A stretch of 38,686 nucleotides of DNA from Chloroflexi bacterium OLB15 (lineage in GTDB: Bacteria; Chloroflexota; Anaerolineae; Aggregatilineales; Phototrophicaceae), in contig LMZS01000054.1 of the NCBI GenBank assembly GCA_001567085.1, positions 1 to 38,686 on the forward strand. Direction: 5' to 3'. The notes beneath the pieces were generated by a model that did no database searches, had not been told where the DNA came from, and saw only the letters and a program-made list of their open reading frames with translations. Shown in pieces: positions 33,822 through 38,686 of this stretch. The translations under genes were made by a program, and so were the position numbers. Each line of letters opens with the position of its first letter. Positions within the stretch are counted from its first letter, which is position 1.

Positions 33822-34025
33822 TCAGTTGAAGTGGATGGCAGTATATGCGAATTGTTCAGTGATTGCGAATGGAATGGTCGTATAAGGGCTGAAACAACCG
33901 GGATTTGAAGGCGCTTCGCAGACCTCTCAAGCGATAAACCCGGGTATCGTGTCTGCGTTTTCGGGGGATTCCGCATAAGCCGCAAATTCTTCGGCGGTCA
34001 TTGTGCGGGACGGTATCGCAATCAT
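33822..34025 (-). pseudogene. Truncated Uma2-family (DUF820) nuclease-like remnant
   Basis: From the ATG at 34025 (GGAG five bases upstream of a nearby ATG) the minus strand reads MIAIPSRTMTAEEFAAYAES, then PENADTIPGFIA and a TGA at 33927-33929. In the same frame after the stop comes EVCEAPSNPG. The order TAEEFAAY ... EV.E.PSNP is that of the Uma2 N-terminus, with the TGA where a Gly codon (GGA) is normal. The frame ends at 33822, far short of the roughly 190 residues of the family. It is probably a decayed copy of a gene type that is highly multiplied in Chloroflexota and cyanobacteria. Confidence 0.6.
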
Positions 34026-34044
34026 TGCATACTCCATAAACAGC

Positions 34045-34069
34045 AGGGGCAAGCCGGTGGCTCGCCCCT
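34045..34069. repeat. GCCCCTAC-type palindromic repeat, copy 2
   Basis: Arms aggggcaagcc / ggctcgcccct (11 bp, one wobble) with a 3-base loop, followed by ACA. It lies just upstream of the Uma2 remnant and 40 bases beyond the 3' end of the downstream permease gene. Confidence 0.7.
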
Positions 34070-34108
34070 ACAACCCTAATTGACCTACTCTTGAATATGC
34101 GAAACGGT

Positions 34109-34993
34109 TTACTGTTTCACCGCGCCTGCGGTGAGGCCGGTAACGAAGTAGCGCTGTAAGGCGAAGAACACGACCAGCGGCACCGCCATCGAGATAAATG
34201 AGGCCGCGCTCATGATGTGCCACTCTGTGGCGTATGTGCCCAGCATCGCCTGAATACGGACGGTCATGGGCTGGTTGACCGGATCGCTCATAAAGACCAG
34301 CGCCACTAAGAGATCATTCCACACCCACATGAACTGGAAAATTGCCAGCGAAGCCAGCGCGGGCACAGACAGCGGGATCACAATGCGCCAGAAGATGGTT
34401 AAATCGTTAGCGCCGTCAATCTTGGCAGATTCCATCAATTCTTTAGGCAGCGAGATGAAGAAGTTGCGCAGCAGGTAAATGCAGAAGGGCAGCCCGTAGG
34501 CAGTATGCGCGATCCAGATGCCCAGATAGGTGCCGGTCAGCCCGAACTGGTTGAATAAACGCAGCACCGGAACCAGCGTGGTTTGTATGGGTATCACCAG
34601 CAGCGCCAGCACCACGACCAGTATCCAATCACGGCCTTTGATCGGCATCCATGCCAGCGCATAGGCAGCGATGGCGGCGATGAGAATAGGCAGAAGCGTG
34701 CCGGGAATGGTGATCTTGAAGCTGTTGATGAAGCTATCGCCCATACCCTGCGCGGTAAGCACCTGCTCATAATTTTCAAATGTGAATTGGGCAGGTGAAA
34801 ATGCCGTCCACCAGCCAGATGAAGAGATGGCTTCGCGCGGGCGGAAAGAGGTGATCAACAAGCCAACCGAAGGCACTAACCAAACGACGGCCAAACAAAA
34901 CAGAACGATATGGACGATCCATTTGCTGGAGAAATGAAAACCGCGCCGGGTGGCAGCTGCTGCCGATGTGGTGCTTGAAGAAACTGCCGTCAT
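34109..34993 (-). CDS. Carbohydrate ABC transporter permease, MalG/UgpE type
   Basis: A 294-residue inner-membrane protein with six helices. It carries the ATPase-contacting EAA loop of MalG-type permeases (ELMESAKIDGANDLTIFWRI, then PLSVPALASLA) and typical text such as VPSVGLLITSFRPREAI, FVTGLTAGAVKQ. It forms the membrane channel with the MalF-type partner encoded directly upstream; the start codon overlaps that gene's stop (ATGA). The N-terminus has a Ser/Thr/Ala-rich tail of about 20 residues. The sugar is unknown. Confidence 0.93.
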   Translation of the reverse strand: MTAVSSSTTSAAAATRRGFHFSSKWIVHIVLFCLAVVWLVPSVGLLITSFRPREAISSSGWWTAFSPAQFTFENYEQVLTAQGMGDSFINSFKITIPGTLLPILIAAIAAYALAWMPIKGRDWILVVVLALLVIPIQTTLVPVLRLFNQFGLTGTYLGIWIAHTAYGLPFCIYLLRNFFISLPKELMESAKIDGANDLTIFWRIVIPLSVPALASLAIFQFMWVWNDLLVALVFMSDPVNQPMTVRIQAMLGTYATEWHIMSAASFISMAVPLVVFFALQRYFVTGLTAGAVKQ

Positions 34994-35892
34994 CGCTCAC
35001 GCTCCTCACGCCGGTAGCGGCGGATGTTGATAACCACGAACGGGGTCACCAGAATCAACATGATGACCGCAATCGCCGCGCCGTAGCCGGGCTTGCCGTT
35101 TTGGAAAGTTTCAAAGTACATCGAAAAGCCAATAATGCGACTGGCACCGCGCGGGCCGCCCTGCGTCATGATATAGACCAGGTCAAAAGCCTTGAGCACG
35201 TTGATGATCATGGTGGTCGTGATCACCAGAATGGTGGGCCACAGCATTGGGAAAGTGACGCGCCAAAATGTCTGCCACGCATTCGCGCCGTCTACACGGG
35301 CGGCTTCCAGCACTTCAGTAGGCAGACCTTTGAGCGAGGCGGAAAGAATCACCATGCAAAAGCCCGTCCAAAGCCAGATGCCAGCGGCGATCAGGGCATA
35401 ATTCACAATATCGGTGCGGCCAAGCCAGGGAATCGGATCAGCCGAAGGAATTAGCCCGATTAGCAAGGCGTTGAGAATGCCGGTAGTGGCGTCTGGGCTA
35501 TAGACGAAGCGCCAGATGATGCCAGCTGCGGTGAACGAGATAGCCATCGGCACGAAGATGATGGTCTTGATCAGGACTTCGTAGCGCACCGAATTGGCCA
35601 GCACCGCTACCAGCAGGCCAATGCCAACAGTGCCGAAGGTGAACAGGATCAGCCAGAGAATGGTATTGAATACCGCGCCAGCGGGCGGCCAGGTGCTGAT
35701 GTTAAAAAACAGCCGGTCGCGCGTGAACAGGTTGATGTAGTTATCCAGCCCGACAAATTCACTGGTGGTGAAGCCCATACCAGTATCGAAACTAAGCTGA
35801 ATCGTGCGGATCGTCGGGTAGATCAGAAAGAAAACGATCAACACCGCGGCGGGAAGGATAAAGAGGTAGCCTAGCCATGTTTTCTGGGACAT
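34990..35892 (-). CDS. Carbohydrate ABC transporter permease, MalF/UgpA type
   Basis: A 300-residue inner-membrane permease with six helices. The first is YLFILPAAVLIVFFLIYP, a hallmark of sugar permeases. The EAA motif is intact (EVLEAARVDGANAWQTFWRV, then TFPMLWPTI), followed by the family end MTQGGPRGASRIIGFSMYFE. It pairs with the overlapping MalG-type gene. The binding-protein gene lies upstream after a 211-base gap with a palindromic repeat, which may lower permease expression relative to the binding protein. No ABC ATPase is in the window; such importers often share one encoded elsewhere. Confidence 0.93.
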   Translation of the reverse strand: MSQKTWLGYLFILPAAVLIVFFLIYPTIRTIQLSFDTGMGFTTSEFVGLDNYINLFTRDRLFFNISTWPPAGAVFNTILWLILFTFGTVGIGLLVAVLANSVRYEVLIKTIIFVPMAISFTAAGIIWRFVYSPDATTGILNALLIGLIPSADPIPWLGRTDIVNYALIAAGIWLWTGFCMVILSASLKGLPTEVLEAARVDGANAWQTFWRVTFPMLWPTILVITTTMIINVLKAFDLVYIMTQGGPRGASRIIGFSMYFETFQNGKPGYGAAIAVIMLILVTPFVVINIRRYRREERER

Positions 35893-36062
35893 TAGTAGAG
35901 CTTCTCTGTTATCTATGAAGCAGGATTTTCAAAGATAAGAACTTTTGACAAGTAACGCACAGCTCTCTGACCTGCGCTCTCGCCTTCGGGAAAGAGATGC
36001 CGGCTGCCAAACAGTTTTTTGTGAAGAGATTCAGCCGGTCATCGGTTTTCAGTCAGAGAGAA

Positions 36063-36090
36063 GTAGGGGCAAGGCATGCCCTGCCCCTAC
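36063..36090. repeat. GCCCCTAC-type palindromic repeat, copy 3
   Basis: A nearly perfect 28-bp palindrome (gtaggggcaaggca / tgccctgcccctac, one mismatch) lies 13 bases beyond the stop of the binding-protein gene and upstream of the permease genes. It is the best-preserved of three copies. Confidence 0.8.
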
Positions 36091-36103
36091 AAACAGCTAC
36101 TGC

Positions 36104-37396
36104 TTAGTAATTAGCTGCTGCCGTATCTTCCAAACCGGCGAAGATATTGGCGGCGTCATCGGGATTGGCGATGAAATCTTGCAGGGCGATGCCGAAGGCT
36201 TCAGAAACTGCACTGGGCATCAGGTCAGAACCGTCGAACACGAAGGCGCTGGCGTTGGCAACCTGATTGGCGTCAATGGCGGCAATCGGGCTGTACACGC
36301 TCAGGTCAACGTTGATGTTCGGTGAAACGACGGCACCAGCCGGCGCGCTTGCCCACAGGGTGTTGCCATCGGGGCCAGCCATCCACTCAACCAGCGCTGC
36401 CACTTCGGGACGATCCGAAAATGCTGCCAGCAGGTCACCGCCACCAACAACCGGGGCGCCAATTTCTTCATTGAAGGCCGGGAACAGGAAAGCGTTGAAG
36501 TCGTCCACCGGTACCAGATCCGGGAAGTTGGAGGCAATGATGCCGCCCATGAAGCCACCTTCGTAGTACATTTCGGCTTCAGGATCGGGACGGAAGACCA
36601 TGTTCGCGGCGGTGATGAAGTCGGTAGAGAGCGTGCCATCCACGCCACCGGCCAGATTGGTATCTGCCGGATCAACGATCTGGCGGAACGCATCCAGAGC
36701 AGCGGTCACGCTGGCATCTGTCCAGGGAATTTCGTGGGTCACAAACAACTGCTGGTAGGCTTCGGGGCCGTTCTGGCGAACATAGATGTTCTCGAACCAG
36801 TCAGTCAGCGTCCAGCTATCGGCTGCGCCAATGCTCCAGGGAGTCAGGCCAGCATCAATGTATGCCTGCTGAATGGCAATCAGTTCATTCCAGGTGGCCG
36901 GGGCTTCTACGCCCAGCGCCTCAAACGAAGCGGGACGATACCAAACGGTGCTCTTGGAATTGGCTTTGGCGAGAATGCCGTACTGAACGCCGTCAACGTT
37001 ACCGAGGTCAAGGATACCCTGCGCGTAGTTGTCGGTCAGAACTGCGGAATCAACCAGGCCAGCGCTGCCATCTTCATTGACCAGCGGGATCAGATAACCG
37101 GCGCGGGCAAATTCAGCCAGCAGGCCGGGCTGCGGGATCAGCGCCAGATCGGGCGGGCTGCCACCAGCCAGACGGGTACGCAGAATTGGCACAAGCTGGC
37201 GGTTGCTTTCGACAATCACCTGAATACCGGTTTCAGCCGTGAATGCATCTAGCGAATTACGCAGGCCGTCCAGTTCGGAGCCGCCAAAGGTGGTCATGAA
37301 GGAAACGACGGGGACGGTTTCCTGAGCACCAACCGCACCCACGACCATGAGAATTACAGCGAGGAGGACTGCGAAGATCGTTTTTCTGTTAAGCAT
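36104..37396 (-). CDS. Extracellular carbohydrate-binding protein of an ABC importer
   Basis: A 430-residue family-1 solute-binding protein. The signal peptide is about 1-22 (LNRKTIFAVLLAVILMVVGA, cleavage before QE); there is no lipobox Cys, so anchoring is unclear. The mature domain begins VPVVSFMTTFGGSELDGLRN and includes PPDLALIPQPGLLAEFARAG, WYRPASFEALGVEAPATWNE and MAGPDGNTLWASAPAGAVVS, all usual for MalE/UgpB-like proteins. It delivers a sugar or oligosaccharide to the permease pair downstream. The ATG at 37396 with GAGG nine bases upstream is chosen over a GTG at 37405. A promoter and dyad elements lie in the divergent gap to the right. Confidence 0.92.
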   Translation of the reverse strand: MLNRKTIFAVLLAVILMVVGAVGAQETVPVVSFMTTFGGSELDGLRNSLDAFTAETGIQVIVESNRQLVPILRTRLAGGSPPDLALIPQPGLLAEFARAGYLIPLVNEDGSAGLVDSAVLTDNYAQGILDLGNVDGVQYGILAKANSKSTVWYRPASFEALGVEAPATWNELIAIQQAYIDAGLTPWSIGAADSWTLTDWFENIYVRQNGPEAYQQLFVTHEIPWTDASVTAALDAFRQIVDPADTNLAGGVDGTLSTDFITAANMVFRPDPEAEMYYEGGFMGGIIASNFPDLVPVDDFNAFLFPAFNEEIGAPVVGGGDLLAAFSDRPEVAALVEWMAGPDGNTLWASAPAGAVVSPNINVDLSVYSPIAAIDANQVANASAFVFDGSDLMPSAVSEAFGIALQDFIANPDDAANIFAGLEDTAAANY

Positions 37397-37506
37397 GATT
37401 ATCACCCTCTAAATCATTTCATAGACACGTTTCACGCCATCGAACCTAATCGTTGAACAAACTCCTTTCAGTCAGCAGCATCGGGAAATCGGCGTGGGTA
37501 CCATGT

Positions 37507-37535
37507 ATTATTCCTCACTAATCTACAGCGCGCAA
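37507..37535 (-). promoter_or_regulatory. Candidate promoter of the sugar importer operon
   Basis: On the minus strand TTGCGC and AATAAT are 17 bases apart, about 110 bases before the binding-protein start. The 10-bp palindrome TGTCCGGACA (37540-37549) lies five bases upstream of the -35, where an activator or a LacI-type regulator with a central CG could bind. Both are pattern matches only. Confidence 0.35.
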
Positions 37536-37566
37536 CAAATGTCCGGACAAGTTTAGTCACGTTTGT

Positions 37567-37594
37567 TCAAGTTGACAGAAATTGTTGTCATTGA
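37567..37594. promoter_or_regulatory. Imperfect dyad, possible operator
   Basis: TCAAgtTGACA and TGTCAtTGA face each other across 8 bases in the gap between the divergent sugar-importer and reductase genes. The 5+4-bp arms are interrupted by small bulges. No T tract follows, so a protein-binding site is more likely than a terminator. Confidence 0.3.
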
Positions 37595-37824
37595 AACAGG
37601 GCTATGTCCCGTAAAAGCTCGCGAGCGGCCGATCAATCGCCCCAATCTCGTCTGAATACTGAACGGCTGATTTGTGCAGATTGCGCGTGAATTTGCGTTG
37701 AGGCTGGTGGCAAACGTGGAATAAAAAACCGTACCGCCACCGCCGGCTCATCCCTACAGGCTCATCAACGCCGTTCAGTGCTATACTATCTTTAGATAAA
37801 TTGTGAAGGGATGTACAAATTACG

Positions 37825-38686
37825 ATGGCCGAAGTTCACATCGCCGTTATCGGGGCAGGGCCAGCCGCCTTTTACGCGGCAGAGTACCTGCTAAAATCTG
37901 GCGCTGCCGTCTCCATGTTTGAACGCCTTCCAACTCCATACGGCTTAGTGCGCGGTGGGGTTGCCCCTGATCATCAAAAAATCAAATCGGTAACCAAAGT
38001 CTATGACCGCATCGCGACCAACCCGAACTTTCGCTATTACGGCAACGTTGAGTTTGGGCGTGATTTGCTGCATGAAGACCTCCCCAATTATTTTCACGCG
38101 GTGATTTATGCCACCGGCGCGCAAAGCGACCGGCACATGAATATTCCCGGCGAAGACCTCCCCGGAAGCCATGCAGCTACCGAATTTGTGGCGTGGTACA
38201 ACGGGCATCCCGATTACCGCGATCATCTCTTTGATCTTTCGGTGAAGGCAGCGGCGGTTGTAGGCAACGGCAACGTGGCGATGGATGTCGCCCGTATTCT
38301 GGAGCGCACGCCTGAAGAACTTAGCAGTACAGATATTGCCGATTATGCGCTGGAAGCCTTGAGCCACAGCCAGATCGAGACGGTCTACATTCTGGGGCGG
38401 CGCGGGCCAGCGCAGGCGGCTTACACCACCCCTGAGATTAAGGAACTGGGCGAACTGGCAGATGCGGAAGTGATCGTTTCCCCGCAAGATGCCGACATTG
38501 ATCCCCTGAGCGCCAAGATGATTCTGGCAGGGGAAGACCGCACCGTAATAGGCAACGTAGACACGATCCGCCGTTATGCCGAACATGCACCAGAAGGGAA
38601 GCCGCGTAAGATCGTCATGCGCTTTCTGGTTTCGCCCGTGCGCCTGATCGGGACGGACAAGGTAGAGGCGATTGAAATCGTCAAAA
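37825..38686 (+). CDS. fprA: Ferredoxin/adrenodoxin-type NADP+ reductase (3' end outside window)
   Basis: The first 287 residues of a flavoprotein of the adrenodoxin reductase/FprA family; full members are about 450 residues, so roughly the last third is missing. The FAD-binding fold starts at once (IAVIGAGPAAFYAAEYLLKS, then ERLPTPYGLVRGGVAPDH, a family signature). The NADP fold has VVGNGNVAMDVARIL and, further on, YILGRRGPAQAAYTTPEIKE. It moves electrons between NADP(H) and a ferredoxin-type partner. A TATACT box at 37782-37787 may be its -10. The ATG at 37825 has AAGGG about 15 bases upstream, so the Shine-Dalgarno spacing is long. Divergent from the sugar importer. Confidence 0.9.
   Translation, partial: MAEVHIAVIGAGPAAFYAAEYLLKSGAAVSMFERLPTPYGLVRGGVAPDHQKIKSVTKVYDRIATNPNFRYYGNVEFGRDLLHEDLPNYFHAVIYATGAQSDRHMNIPGEDLPGSHAATEFVAWYNGHPDYRDHLFDLSVKAAAVVGNGNVAMDVARILERTPEELSSTDIADYALEALSHSQIETVYILGRRGPAQAAYTTPEIKELGELADAEVIVSPQDADIDPLSAKMILAGEDRTVIGNVDTIRRYAEHAPEGKPRKIVMRFLVSPVRLIGTDKVEAIEIVK

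Noticed and set aside
33800..33985. 61-codon minus-strand frame overlapping the Uma2 remnant
   Set aside because: The other frame has recognisable Uma2 sequence, whereas this one has none and no ribosome-binding site.

Overview
The window looks like a chromosomal segment from a Chloroflexota bacterium, probably of the Anaerolineae or a related class. This is an inference from gene content: many exported proteins built from SH3b, CARDB, LysM and lamin-tail modules joined by Pro/Thr-rich linkers, a roadblock-domain regulator, a Uma2-family remnant, a ClpC-type unfoldase, an adrenodoxin-reductase-type flavoprotein, and moderately high GC. I saw no rRNA, tRNA, CRISPR array, transposase, phage gene or origin.

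Layout. 1-5.8 kb: end of an exported SH3-like protein, an AI-2E family permease, an exported VIT/VWA protein, a 67-residue protein, and a winged-helix/FHA protein. 6.1-9.5 kb: a two-gene minus-strand unit with a glycosyltransferase-2/methyltransferase fusion followed by a multi-spanning GT-C-like membrane protein. 9.6-11.4 kb: a pseudo-receiver/roadblock protein and a small membrane protein. 11.5-15.8 kb: two tandem paralogous O-antigen-ligase-like/TPR genes, both broken by frameshifts, then thpR. 16.6-23.3 kb: a plus-strand run of exported proteins (Ig-like/SH3/CARDB; Ig-like/glycosidase-like; LysM/lamin-tail; beta-propeller/diheme cytochrome) interrupted by one DUF1992 gene. 23.6-25.9 kb: a DtxR/MntR-type regulator convergent with a secreted DsbA-FKBP-FKBP fusion. 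26.3-29.6 kb: a tightly coupled pyruvate-dehydrogenase-type operon (E1 alpha, E1 beta, E2), without E3. 30.1-33.7 kb: ClpC and an EamA transporter. 33.8-37.4 kb: a Uma2 pseudogene and a carbohydrate ABC importer (two permeases and a binding protein, no ATPase). 37.8 kb to the end: the 5' part of a ferredoxin/adrenodoxin-type NADP reductase.

The strongest themes are cell-envelope construction (glycosyltransferases, O-antigen-ligase-like proteins, modular surface proteins, an extracytoplasmic folding factor) and central carbon supply (sugar uptake, acetyl-CoA formation). Intrinsic terminators are unusually easy to see. A GCCCCTAC-type palindrome recurs three times, each time just beyond the 3' end of a minus-strand gene. 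I did not find a clearly new multi-gene system. The best candidates for a second look are the DsbA-FKBP-FKBP fusion, the pseudo-receiver/roadblock protein, the beta-propeller/diheme fusion and the cluster of frameshifts confined to the two O-antigen-ligase paralogues.
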